Below the pieces are notes generated by a model. That model did not search any database, was not told where the DNA came from, and saw nothing but the letters and a program-made list of their open reading frames with translations. From CAYMZZ01 sp964395095 (GTDB lineage Bacteria; Bacteroidota; Bacteroidia; Chitinophagales; Chitinophagaceae): 64,000 bases of DNA. The stretch covers positions 171,642 to 235,641 of the forward strand of contig CAYMZZ010000009.1 of assembly GCA_964395095.1 (NCBI GenBank). The letters run 5' to 3'. Both the position numbers and the translations under genes were made by a program. Below, in pieces: positions 33,749 through 42,261 of the stretch. Every line of letters begins with the position of its first letter. Within the stretch, counting starts at the first letter, position 1.

Positions 33749-36214
33749 GTGACTTATACGATTCAACATATCGCCGATATTTTAGGATTGAAGGGAGATT
33801 TTCCTGATCAGCCTGTTAGCGAATTATTGTTCGACAGTCGCAAATTACGTCATCCGGAAACCAGTCTTTTCTTCGCGTTGAAAGGCGGGCGACGCCATGG
33901 CCAGCTTTTTGTTCCGGAACTTTATCGGCTTGGTCTCCGCTTTTTTGTTGTTGACGATGATGTTGTGGAAAGCAACTATCCCGGGGCCTTTTTTTTGAAA
34001 GTCAACGACAGTCTGCAGGCCCTTCAACAGTTGGCGGCCTGGCATCGTCATCAATTCAGTTATCCGGTTGTGGGTATTACCGGGAGCAATGGCAAAACCA
34101 TTGTAAAGGAATGGCTCTATCAGGCCCTGCACCGGCATATGCGGGTTACGCGTAGCCCCCGAAGCTATAATTCCCAGATTGGAGTGCCCCTCAGCATTTG
34201 GCAAATGGATGCGAGTCATGAATTGGCGATCATTGAAGCCGGTATTTCTGCCCCGGGCGAAATGGCCAGGCTCGAGGAAATGATTCGTCCCGATATCGGG
34301 GTCCTCACCAATATTGGCGAGGCGCACGACGAAGGATTTGACAGCCAGGAACAGAAGATTCGGGAGAAGCTGAAATTATTTGATCGCTGCCCCTTGCTCA
34401 TCGGCCGCCATCAGGACCTGGCTTCTTACCGCAATTCGTTGGAACCTGGCCGGACTATCATTACCTGGGGCTGGAAGAATGAGGGTGACTGGACAGTAAA
34501 GAAGCTGGAGAAGCACCGGCTGGGAACACGGATATGGCTTTGCCCCGGTTCGGGCGAATACGAGTGGGAGATCCCTTTTTCCGACGATGCTTCTATCGAA
34601 AATGCCATCACCTGCTTTATCGCCTTGCAGCAACTTGGGCTTCCGGTGGAGGAAATCAGTGAAAGCATGCGGCATCTGCAGCAGGTAGACATGCGGCTGC
34701 AATTGGTGCAGGGCATTAATCATTGCCATATTATCAACGACAGCTATAGCGCCGATCTCAATTCGCTTCGGATCGCGCTCGATTTTATGCAGCAGCGCGC
34801 AGGGGAGGGACGAAAGACTGTGATCCTTTCCGATCTGCAGCAGAGCTCGCATAAGCCGGAAGAACTGTATCCGGAAATTATTGATCTTCTTTGGCGCTAC
34901 GGGGTGCACAGGTTTATGGGTATTGGCCCACAGGTGGAGGGCAGTCTTGCGCAAAGAGCCGCGCAAAGCACGGATCCCGAAATCATGTTGTTTCCTACAA
35001 CAGCCATTTTTTTACAGCAGATGAAATCGCATTGGTTTCGCGATGAAACGGTGCTGGTGAAGGGGTCCCGGCTTTTTGCCTTCGAACAGATAGTGGGGCA
35101 GTTGGAGTTGAAGGCGCACCAGACGGTTCTGGAGATCAACCTGAATGCGGTAGCCCAAAATGTGAAGGCCTATCAGCAATTGTTGAGGCCTGGCACAAAG
35201 ATCATGGCAATGGTGAAAGCTTTTGCCTATGGCAGCGGTGCGGAGGTAGCGGGTTTGCTGCAATACCATAAAGTGGATTACTTCGGTGTGGCTTATGCCG
35301 ACGAGGGGGTGGAACTGCGCGTGGCCGGAATTCATTTGCCTGTGATGGTGATGAACCCTGAATGGGCGGCATTTGATCAGTTGGTGGAAAACAACCTGCA
35401 GCCGGTGCTGTTTTCGATGCAGATGCTGGATGCTTTTGAAGCCTACCTCGAAAAATCGGGAAAGCTGAAGTATCCGGTACACCTTGAAGTGGAAACGGGT
35501 ATGCACCGGTTGGGATTTGCGGAGAAAGAATGGCCAGAGCTGGCGCGAAGAATGGCGGAGAGTCCCTATTGCCAGGTGGAATCGGTATTCTCGCACCTGG
35601 CTGCCAGCGAGGATCGGGGAGAGGATGCTTATACCCGGCATCAGTTTGACAGGTTTATGGAAGCGGTTAAAATGATAGGCGATGCTTTGCCTTATCCGTT
35701 CCTGCGTCACTTGTCCAATACGGCCGCCATTAGCCGCTGGCCCGATCTGCAACTGGATATGGTGCGACTGGGCATAGGCATGTATGGCATCGACAGCTCC
35801 GGCCAGTTGCAGGATCGCTTGTTGCCAGCGGCAACATTGCGCAGCAGTGTGGCGCAGATCAAGGAATTGAAAGCGGGTGATACCGTGGGCTACAACCGAC
35901 GCGGCAGGCTGAACCGCGATACCAGGATCGCCACCGTTAGAATTGGCTATGCCGATGGCTTTCCCCGCAACCTGGGCTGGGGCCAGGGCGAGATGTGGAT
36001 CCGCGGCCACCGGGCACCGGTGCTGGGTTCAGTTTGCATGGATATGACCATGCTCGATGTGGGTCATATTCCCGACCTGAAAGAAGGCGATGATGTAATC
36101 GTTTTTGGCAAAGAGCTAAGCCTCCAGGAAATGGCGGAAAAAGCAGGTACCATACCCTATGAGATCATGACGGGTATTTCCCACCGCGTGAAACGTGTTT
36201 ATTTTGAAGAATAA
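33749..36214 (+). CDS. murF-alr: Bifunctional MurF ligase / alanine racemase
   Basis: 821 residues starting at a GTG (no closer ATG). Residues 1-450 are MurF: the ATP loop GITGSNGKTIVKEW, the central domain (NDSYSADLNSLRIALDF) and a C-terminal Rossmann domain. It adds D-Ala-D-Ala to UDP-MurNAc-tripeptide. Residues 455-821 are alanine racemase: PLP Lys is K490 in AMVKAFAYGSG, and the second catalytic Tyr is in TVGYNRRGRL. It makes D-Ala from L-Ala. This fusion is a known feature of Bacteroidota and couples two steps of the same peptidoglycan pathway. Both active sites look intact. Confidence 0.97.
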   Translation: MTYTIQHIADILGLKGDFPDQPVSELLFDSRKLRHPETSLFFALKGGRRHGQLFVPELYRLGLRFFVVDDDVVESNYPGAFFLKVNDSLQALQQLAAWHRHQFSYPVVGITGSNGKTIVKEWLYQALHRHMRVTRSPRSYNSQIGVPLSIWQMDASHELAIIEAGISAPGEMARLEEMIRPDIGVLTNIGEAHDEGFDSQEQKIREKLKLFDRCPLLIGRHQDLASYRNSLEPGRTIITWGWKNEGDWTVKKLEKHRLGTRIWLCPGSGEYEWEIPFSDDASIENAITCFIALQQLGLPVEEISESMRHLQQVDMRLQLVQGINHCHIINDSYSADLNSLRIALDFMQQRAGEGRKTVILSDLQQSSHKPEELYPEIIDLLWRYGVHRFMGIGPQVEGSLAQRAAQSTDPEIMLFPTTAIFLQQMKSHWFRDETVLVKGSRLFAFEQIVGQLELKAHQTVLEINLNAVAQNVKAYQQLLRPGTKIMAMVKAFAYGSGAEVAGLLQYHKVDYFGVAYADEGVELRVAGIHLPVMVMNPEWAAFDQLVENNLQPVLFSMQMLDAFEAYLEKSGKLKYPVHLEVETGMHRLGFAEKEWPELARRMAESPYCQVESVFSHLAASEDRGEDAYTRHQFDRFMEAVKMIGDALPYPFLRHLSNTAAISRWPDLQLDMVRLGIGMYGIDSSGQLQDRLLPAATLRSSVAQIKELKAGDTVGYNRRGRLNRDTRIATVRIGYADGFPRNLGWGQGEMWIRGHRAPVLGSVCMDMTMLDVGHIPDLKEGDDVIVFGKELSLQEMAEKAGTIPYEIMTGISHRVKRVYFEE

Positions 36215-36274
36215 CAGATGGCAGCGCTCCTCATCCGAGGCCCTGTACAAGCCGCCGTATCAAGCATTTCGTCC

Positions 36275-36282
36275 TATATTTG
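36275..36282 (+). promoter_or_regulatory. -7 promoter element of lspA (TATATTTG)
   Basis: TATATTTG matches TAnnTTTG exactly, 18 bp before the GTG start of lspA, giving a very short leader. Confidence 0.5.
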
Positions 36283-36300
36283 CGACTAAACCCCCTGTAA

Positions 36301-36951
36301 GTGAAACGAAGACATGTAGTACTGATCATTGCACTGATAATCATCGTTGACCAGGTATTGAAGATCTGGATCAAAACCGGCTATGGTTTTGGAGAGATTA
36401 CCCAGGTGATGGGGCTCGATTGGTTTAAGCTTTATTTTATTGAGAATGAAGGGATGGCCTGGGGATGGAAATTCGGTGGCGAATGGGGTAAACTGATTCT
36501 GACGCTTTTCAGGCTGGTGGCGGTTGTTTTTGGTACCTGGTACCTGGGACGAATCATCAAACAGCAATACAGCAAGGGCTTCATTGTATGTGCCGCACTC
36601 ATTTATGCCGGCGCCCTGGGCAACCTGATCGACAGCATGTTTTATGGTTTGCTTTTTTCCAAAAGCGATTGGGGTGTAGTGGCTTCCGCCTTTCCAGCCG
36701 AAGGCGGATATGCGGGTTTCCTGCATGGCAAAGTGGTGGATATGCTCTATTTCCCCATCATCAAATCCAATTTCCCTTCCTGGGTTCCATTTATTGGAGG
36801 TGATGAGTTTGAATTTTTCAGTCCCATCTTCAACATAGCCGATGCCTCTATTTCCGTCGGCGTTATTACCCTTCTCATTTTTCAGAAAAAATTCTTTCAC
36901 AAAGCAGGGGAGAAGCAGCAGGGGGCGTTGGACGTGAGGCGTGAGGCGTGA
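36301..36951 (+). CDS. lspA: Lipoprotein signal peptidase (signal peptidase II)
   Basis: 216 residues from a GTG start, longer than the common 160-170 because of an insert before the last helix, as in other Bacteroidota. Four membrane helices are visible and both catalytic Asp are present: D111 in AGALGNLIDSM and D181 in FNIADASISVG. It cuts prolipoproteins at the lipobox Cys in the inner membrane, serving the many lipoproteins seen here (HmuY-like, SusD, propeller, collagen-like). The C-terminal DVRREA and stop are encoded within a 14-bp tandem repeat. Confidence 0.95.
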   Translation: MKRRHVVLIIALIIIVDQVLKIWIKTGYGFGEITQVMGLDWFKLYFIENEGMAWGWKFGGEWGKLILTLFRLVAVVFGTWYLGRIIKQQYSKGFIVCAALIYAGALGNLIDSMFYGLLFSKSDWGVVASAFPAEGGYAGFLHGKVVDMLYFPIIKSNFPSWVPFIGGDEFEFFSPIFNIADASISVGVITLLIFQKKFFHKAGEKQQGALDVRREA

Positions 36952-37000
36952 ATCGTGAGGCGTGAATCGTGAGGCGTGAATCGTGAGGCGTGAATCGTGG
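36932..37000. repeat. 14-bp tandem repeat (CGTGAGGCGTGAAT)
   Basis: Four to five head-to-tail copies of a 14-bp unit, starting inside the last codons of lspA. A related short run (CGTGAGGCGTGAGG) lies after the fumC promoter at about 41640-41665. Confidence 0.85.
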
Positions 37001-37083
37001 TAAGGATAGTAAGCTGGAAGATTAATAATCTGCTTTCAACATTTGCGGGAAATTTCTCCTCTACTTTGAAAAGACGTTGGCCT

Positions 37084-37200
37084 TTGCGCTCGTTGCGAAT
37101 TCTTTGCGCCCGTTGCGGTAAGGATTCGGTACATACGAGATGGTTGCTAATGCAGCATCTTTTCACCGCAACGGGCGCAAAGAATTCGCAACGAGCGCAA
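37084..37200. repeat. Perfect 36-bp inverted repeat of the CCGCAACGGGCGCAAAG family
   Basis: The left arm (37084-37119) and right arm (37165-37200) are perfect reverse complements over 36 bases, with a 45-nt loop. Words in the arm include TTGCGCTCGTTGCG and TTTGCGCCCGTTGCGG. The 365-bp gap between lspA and the T9SS protein gene otherwise holds the 14-bp tandem repeat and, at 37288-37312, a run of AAACCTT words; no gene is seen. Confidence 0.92.
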
Positions 37201-37316
37201 CGAAGGGATCTGAGTAATTTATTGGTAGCCTTGGCAAAGCGATTGATACTTTTTGCGAATACCCTAATTCCCAAATATCCAAATAAAAACCTTAAACCTT
37301 AAACCTTAAACTTGCC

Positions 37317-39635
37317 TCACAGTTTCACCACATGCACCACTGCGTGCATTCTTTGCTCATTGCCATTCATTTCAATTCTCAAGATATAATTGCCGGCGGG
37401 CAGTGATTCCTGCACGGGTATATTGAATTGCTGGCTGCCCGGTTGCAGGATCAGCGACTGCGTAATTTGTAGTCGGCCCATCATATCGTATAGTCGCAGC
37501 AGCGCTTTGCCGGCTACGGGGCTTTGCAGGCTAAATTGCAGCTTGTCGCGGAATGGGTTCTGGGGTGGCCCCATCTTAAACACATTGTCGCTCGTATTCA
37601 GCAGAAGCGTGCCCGAATAGGAGGGCTTACTGCCTTCCGCTTTCATGTAGAGCCTGTAATAACGGGCAGTTCCCGGACTGTTGTCGGTAAAAACATACTG
37701 GCTGGCACCTGAAGAAACGGTTCCGGCCTCTTCAAAATCCGTACCGTTGGTGCTTCTTTGTACATGATAGATCGTACCCGGGTCTTCATTGGCGGCTGTC
37801 CAGTTGAGCACTACGGTCCCATCCATTCTTTGCCCGGAGAAGCGTATGAGATTTACCGATAATGGTGGTAAACAATCCAGCACATTTACCGTAACGATAT
37901 TGGTATTATCCGTGTAAAGACAGTTGTCAGCCGTAAGGTTACCACTGCTGGTGGCCGTAATCAGGCGATACAGGTCGCCCGAATCAGCAAGCGTTGTAGC
38001 AGTGGGTGGTACCGTGTATACAGAGATGTATTCATAGGCGCTGCCATTCCAGTAGGGGCTAATGGGACCAACGGTGCCCGTTACATCACTCCAGGAGATG
38101 CCGTTGTCGGTACTACGTTGCCATCTATAGTACGTATAGTTGTCAAAGTAGGAGCGTACGGTATCCTCGAGGCGAAGGGTTCCCCCTTCGCACACATTAG
38201 GAGTAACGGAAGGCGCATAGCTCATATTGGGTAAGCAGGTAGATACCGCGATATCATCGATGGCCCAGTCGTTGCCCCCACCACCCGGTGCGTTGTTGCG
38301 AATGGTAACCGTGGCCGAGGTTTGTCCGGGTTTGGTACGAAATACAAATCCCTTTTTCACCCATTCACCTGTATAGGCAATTTCGCCGGTCGTATAAAGG
38401 TCCTCTCCATTGATCTGAAATGTAAGGTTGGGTTTTACGCCCGAAGAGTCATTGCCCGGCGCGGGCATAAAACCCGTTTGTCCCACACCTTTACCGGTGG
38501 AATCGCAGCGACATCTCCGGCAGATATTGCGGAACCAGGCCGAGAATTCATAGTAAGTTTCTTCGCAGAGATTGCTGATATTTTGTGTAAACGCACGGTT
38601 GGTTTCATAACTCGCGTTGATGATCACCGCATAGCCATCATTGGTGGGAGGATTACCCTGTATGGGATCCGCTGCGCCGGTATGGTCGCCAATAATATCC
38701 CAAATGGTAAACACCCGTGATGCATTGGGATAAGGAATATTCGGGTTGGTGCTGCCATCGGCACTGGTTCGGTTGGCCAGCCCATAAAAGTTGTCGTTGG
38801 GAGCATTGGCGCCAAAGTTGACAAAGGTATAGGGTGCCGGTACAAAAGTGGTGCCTCCGGCGCGGTTTTGCGTGGGGCCAGAGCCAAATGTGCCACCGCT
38901 TTCACCCACCACCGCATTGCTTCCGATGGAGTTGGTACAAAGGCCAAGGTCTTCGGCAATCCGAATGGAATAAACGGGGAAATTGGAGATCTGATCGGTG
39001 GAACTGCTGCCTACGCGGTACCGGAAATTGCCAGCCGAGAGGCGGATAAGGCTGTCAACAGCTACGATGGTTGGATCCGTTTTAAGCTGGATGCGATAAG
39101 CATACATGCGAATACAGGTATTGCCAAAAAAGGAGGGCATGAAATAGTTGCCACCCCAAAGTCGCCCGGCATTGGTAATTCCCGTACCCTGGGCAATCAC
39201 ATTAGCCTGGCCGGCTGTATTACCAATATTGAAACGTAGTCGCCCTGTTGCCAGGTCGATATGGGCGGAATCGCCATCCACAGATCCGGGGCCATCCTGG
39301 TATTGGTATTGAATGCTGCCTTCATTTGAAAGCATGCGCAGCGTACCCGGTATATAGTCAAACTTGGCGAGGTTGATGGTATCGTTGTACCGCACATAAT
39401 TCAGCCTGTTTGTGCTGTTGCCACCCGTAACGGCAATCGTAGCCCGCACTTCAATAATATCGCCAGGGAGAAATGTGCCGCCATTGGGACGGCTGATATT
39501 AACATAGCTCTTTCCTGTACGCACGGTTTGCGCAGCGGCGACGGTGGGCAGGATTAGCGCCAGGATCAGAAAATAATTAAGGTGGTAATATTTTCTTAAT
39601 CCCGACAGGAAAAGAACGGGTAAAGTTGTTTTCAT
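37317..39635 (-). CDS. Large secreted protein with type IX secretion sorting domain
   Basis: 772 residues. A signal peptide ends near residue 36 (TVAAAQ). The C-terminal 80 residues form a Por secretion sorting domain (GKALLRLYDMMGRL, LPAGNYILRIEMNG), so the protein is expected to cross the outer membrane by the T9SS and attach to the surface or be released. The middle has a jelly-roll-like region (about residues 340-470, YEFSAWFRNICRRC and DWAIDDIAVSTC) as in MAM or carbohydrate-binding domains, and fibronectin-like strands (VVLNWTAANEDPGTIYHVQRS). A Cys cluster (C372, C375, C377) interrupts the jelly roll. Resembles PKD/CBM adhesins. Ligand unknown. Confidence 0.88.
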   Translation of the reverse strand: MKTTLPVLFLSGLRKYYHLNYFLILALILPTVAAAQTVRTGKSYVNISRPNGGTFLPGDIIEVRATIAVTGGNSTNRLNYVRYNDTINLAKFDYIPGTLRMLSNEGSIQYQYQDGPGSVDGDSAHIDLATGRLRFNIGNTAGQANVIAQGTGITNAGRLWGGNYFMPSFFGNTCIRMYAYRIQLKTDPTIVAVDSLIRLSAGNFRYRVGSSSTDQISNFPVYSIRIAEDLGLCTNSIGSNAVVGESGGTFGSGPTQNRAGGTTFVPAPYTFVNFGANAPNDNFYGLANRTSADGSTNPNIPYPNASRVFTIWDIIGDHTGAADPIQGNPPTNDGYAVIINASYETNRAFTQNISNLCEETYYEFSAWFRNICRRCRCDSTGKGVGQTGFMPAPGNDSSGVKPNLTFQINGEDLYTTGEIAYTGEWVKKGFVFRTKPGQTSATVTIRNNAPGGGGNDWAIDDIAVSTCLPNMSYAPSVTPNVCEGGTLRLEDTVRSYFDNYTYYRWQRSTDNGISWSDVTGTVGPISPYWNGSAYEYISVYTVPPTATTLADSGDLYRLITATSSGNLTADNCLYTDNTNIVTVNVLDCLPPLSVNLIRFSGQRMDGTVVLNWTAANEDPGTIYHVQRSTNGTDFEEAGTVSSGASQYVFTDNSPGTARYYRLYMKAEGSKPSYSGTLLLNTSDNVFKMGPPQNPFRDKLQFSLQSPVAGKALLRLYDMMGRLQITQSLILQPGSQQFNIPVQESLPAGNYILRIEMNGNEQRMHAVVHVVKL

Positions 39636-39753
39636 GTGTATTGGATTAAAGAAAATCGTCGGCAGTAAAACTAAAGGTAAACGGGATGCCCTGCAATAGT
39701 AGAAAGACTGATAAAAATAGCGGGCAATTCCACCTTAAAATGTGGAATTCTGC

Positions 39754-39790
39754 AAATTTAAAAGCCGCCCTCAGGGCGGCTTTTAAATTT
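39754..39790 (-). terminator. Perfect 17-bp hairpin terminator after the 88-residue ORF
   Basis: AAATTTAAAAGCCGCCC-TCA-GGGCGGCTTTTAAATTT is a perfect stem with a 3-nt loop. It touches the stop codon of the minus-strand gene above it and has T-runs on both strands. Confidence 0.9.
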
Positions 39791-40055
39791 ATTCGTAATC
39801 GCTAAACCATTCTTTCGAATCCTGGAAAACAATCGGAGGCGGCTGCGTGCGTAGAGCCACGGGCTCCGCATGGTCCTTATAGGGATTTGCCATGGGGTAC
39901 ACGCGCAAAGTGCCCGCGCTTTTTTTGTGGCCGGCTAATAGTGAACGCAAATAAGGTGATTGGGGTGGATTCGATGAAGGCTTTTGCATTTCGGCTTCCA
40001 CGGCTTTCAGCGGGTAAGCAGAAAAGTAACGTGCTTTGAGAGCAGAACTCTTCAT
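39789..40055 (-). CDS. Small basic protein, unknown function
   Basis: 88 residues with no signal peptide or membrane segment, rich in Pro, Ser and Lys (KARYFSAYPLKAVEAEMQKP, LRTQPPPIVFQDS). It ends exactly at a strong terminator hairpin and lies in the same orientation as fumC above it, which supports expression. I do not recognise it. A longer overlapping frame (39877-40125) on the same strand seems less likely. Confidence 0.5.
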   Translation of the reverse strand: MKSSALKARYFSAYPLKAVEAEMQKPSSNPPQSPYLRSLLAGHKKSAGTLRVYPMANPYKDHAEPVALRTQPPPIVFQDSKEWFSDYE

Positions 40056-40140
40056 ACGATTCGGATTTTGGGTGACGGATAATGATTTCCATCAACAAAA
40101 TAGACGGGAAGCCATGCGGATGCAAGTATTTGGCATAAAA

Positions 40141-40170
40141 GAAAAGGGGGATATCGTAAATATCCCCTCA
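40141..40170 (-). terminator. fumC terminator
   Basis: GGGGATAT-CGTAA-ATATCCCC hairpin (stem 40147-40154 / 40160-40167). On the minus strand it is followed by CCTTTTCTTTT, a usable T-tract, 33 bp after the fumC stop. Confidence 0.75.
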
Positions 40171-40202
40171 AAATACACGTAGTTGTACGAGTAATGCGAT
40201 TC

Positions 40203-41603
40203 TTACTTCAATTCACCCACCATATTGCCCGGCACCACCCATTCATCAAATTCCTCTGCGGTGAGATAGCCCAGTTTGATGGCCATTTCTTTCAGCGTAG
40301 TTCCTTCTTTATGTGCTTTTTGGGCAATTTCAGCGGCTTTGTAGTAGCCAATCTTTGGATTCAATGCCGTCACCAGCATCAGCGAATTGTCCACATGCTT
40401 CCGGATATTGGCTTCGATGGGTTCAATGCCTGCGGCGCATTTATCGTTGAAGGATACACAACCGTCGGCGATCAAACGGGCGCTGTGCAGAAAATTATAG
40501 ATCATCACGGGTTTGAACACATTGAGTTCAAAATGTCCGGTAGCGCCGCCAATGTTGATGGCGACATCATTGCCCAGTACCTGTGCGGCTATCATGGTGA
40601 GGGCTTCGCACTGGGTGGGATTTACTTTACCGGGCATGATGGAGGAGCCGGGCTCATTGTCGGGGATAAAGATTTCGCCGATGCCGCTGCGGGGACCGCT
40701 GCTCAGCATACGGATATCGTTGGCGATCTTCATCAGGCTTACGGCTACGGTTTTCAGCGCGCCATGCGCTTCCACAATCGCATCGTGCGCAGCCAGGGCT
40801 TCAAATTTGTTCTCTGCCGTTACAAAGGGCAGTCCGGTAAGGCTGGCGATATGCCGGGCCACATTTTCGGAATAGCCCTTGGGGGTATTAATGCCCGTTC
40901 CCACCGCCGTTCCGCCAAGCGCCAGTTCGCTCAGATGGGGAAGGGTATTCCTGATCGCCTTCAGGCCATGATTCAGTTGCGATACATAGCCACTGAATTC
41001 CTGCCCCAATGTAAGCGGGGTGGCGTCCATGAAATGGGTGCGACCGATCTTTACCACCTGCATAAAGGCACGACTTTTGGCTTCGAGGGTATCGCGCAGT
41101 TTCTCAATGCCCGGGATGGTTTTTTCGATTAATATCTTGTAGGCCGCTATATGCATGGCTGTGGGAAAAGTATCATTACTCGACTGCGACTTGTTGACAT
41201 CATCGTTCGGATGCAGAAACTTTTCCTTATCGGTAAGCTGACCGCCATTCAGCACATGACCCCGATAAGCCACTACCTCGTTTACATTCATATTGCTTTG
41301 CGTGCCACTGCCGGTTTGCCATACTACCAATGGGAAATAGGCATCCAGTTCACCCGCCAGTATTTCATCGCAAACCCGGCCAATCAGGTCCGATTTTTCT
41401 TTTGGTAAAATACCCGCTTCAAAATTGGTGATCGCGGCCGCTTTTTTCAGGTAAGCGAATGCACGGATGATTTCTATCGGCATCTTATTAATATCCTGCG
41501 CGATCTGAAAGTTCTCAATACTTCGCTGGGTTTGGGCGCCATAATAAGCGGTTTCTGGAACCTTCACCTCGCCCATGGTGTCTTTTTCTATACGATATGA
41601 CAT
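40203..41603 (-). CDS. fumC: Class II fumarate hydratase
   Basis: 466 residues, the standard length. It interconverts fumarate and malate in the citric acid cycle without an iron-sulfur cluster. The family signature GSSIMPGKVNPTQ, the substrate-binding GSGTQSNMNVNEV, SQSSNDTFPTAMH and GRTHFMDATPLTLGQEFSGY are all intact. An exact TAnnTTTG element lies 21 bp upstream and a hairpin follows, so it is probably a single-gene transcript. Confidence 0.97.
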   Translation of the reverse strand: MSYRIEKDTMGEVKVPETAYYGAQTQRSIENFQIAQDINKMPIEIIRAFAYLKKAAAITNFEAGILPKEKSDLIGRVCDEILAGELDAYFPLVVWQTGSGTQSNMNVNEVVAYRGHVLNGGQLTDKEKFLHPNDDVNKSQSSNDTFPTAMHIAAYKILIEKTIPGIEKLRDTLEAKSRAFMQVVKIGRTHFMDATPLTLGQEFSGYVSQLNHGLKAIRNTLPHLSELALGGTAVGTGINTPKGYSENVARHIASLTGLPFVTAENKFEALAAHDAIVEAHGALKTVAVSLMKIANDIRMLSSGPRSGIGEIFIPDNEPGSSIMPGKVNPTQCEALTMIAAQVLGNDVAINIGGATGHFELNVFKPVMIYNFLHSARLIADGCVSFNDKCAAGIEPIEANIRKHVDNSLMLVTALNPKIGYYKAAEIAQKAHKEGTTLKEMAIKLGYLTAEEFDEWVVPGNMVGELK

Positions 41604-41623
41604 AGATGGATTGTTTGGTGCCG

Positions 41624-41631
41624 CAAAGGTA
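41624..41631 (-). promoter_or_regulatory. -7 promoter element of fumC (TACCTTTG on minus strand)
   Basis: CAAAGGTA on the plus strand reads TACCTTTG on the minus strand, matching TAnnTTTG exactly, 21 bp before the fumC start codon. Confidence 0.5.
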
Positions 41632-41639
41632 GGGAAAAC

Positions 41640-41812
41640 GTGAGTCGTGAGGCGTGAGGCGTGAGGGAGTTTAAAGTTGAGGGTTTAAGGTTTAAGGAGG
41701 GCTGGGAGTTGAAAACTGGTTTGCGGAAAAAATCTGCGCAAATCTGCGGGAAACTTCTGGTGCTTTGAAGATGTTGAAAGTGCAAGTACTTTTCCCGCAG
41801 ATTTTCGCAGAT
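41640..41812. repeat. Repeat cluster with CGCAGATT-family inverted repeat
   Basis: GTGAGGC words (41640-41665) and GTTTAAGG words (41675-41698) are followed by an inverted repeat with 21 of 22 matching bases: 41732-41753 (ATCTGCGCAAATCTGCGGG and on) against 41791-41812 (TTTCCCGCAGATTTTCGC and on), with a 37-nt loop. The same word families recur in other gaps. Confidence 0.85.
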
Positions 41813-41939
41813 GAATGATCACTGTAAAGCCAGTCGACTTTTACCAAAAGCTGACAAAAGTTTTTGATTTTGTGAATGGAACCCATGCTTTTGCGGGATG
41901 AGAACTTATTGTTTGCAAGGGGATATTAGTGCAATAGCA

Positions 41940-42135
41940 TTAAACGCGACGGGCCCACCATGGCGAGGCAAGCGCTACGAAGTCGCAAAGGGCCAGCCTG
42001 CGGCAGGCAGGCGCGAAGGTCTTATCAGAGCAAATCACTACCGTGAAATTGCTGAGCAAGTGAAGCTTGAAAATCTAAAAGCATTCTTTCTACTAATTCC
42101 CTCGTCGCGTTCGTTGCGCCCGTTGCGGTAAAAAT
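41940..42135. repeat. Degenerate CCGCAACG-family repeat before the phosphodiesterase gene
   Basis: Within a 650-bp gene-free stretch (about 41610-42261), the words GCGACGGGCCC and GCTACGAAGTCGCAAAG (41946-41987) face CGTCGCGTTCG and TTGCGCCCGTTGCGG (42102-42128), an imperfect version of the hairpin family at 37084-37200. A GCCTGCGGCAGGCAGG word (41995-42012) resembles the one at 16938-16952. An open frame of 77 codons here is repeat translation. No gene is seen in this stretch. Confidence 0.65.
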
Positions 42136-42261
42136 GCCCGAATGGAGAGATGCTGTCTGAAAGCATCGGCCCAACAGGCAAATTATACCTTGATCCCGCA
42201 ACGCTCAACCTCAAAAAATCTTATCTTCCCCTTTCCAATTCTCTCCAACAAAAGTTCAACC

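Noticed and set aside
35012..36010. 332-codon minus-strand frame opposite murF-alr
   Set aside because: Shadow of the alanine racemase part, which has intact active-site motifs.
36286..36900. 204-codon minus-strand frame opposite lspA
   Set aside because: lspA has both catalytic Asp and membrane helices; the antisense frame has no recognisable feature.
36997..37302. 101-codon frame over the 36-bp inverted repeat
   Set aside because: Covers both arms of the hairpin; sequence is dictated by the repeat and lies antisense to a similar frame.
37288..37312. AAACCTT runs as telomere-like or attachment sequence
   Set aside because: The same words occur as paired arms in other gaps; they belong to the intergenic repeat set.
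40194..41132. 312-codon plus-strand frame opposite fumC
   Set aside because: Shadow of fumC, whose signatures are complete.
41898..42131. 77-codon plus-strand frame
   Set aside because: Made of CCGCAACG-family repeat DNA with no coding-like composition or start context.
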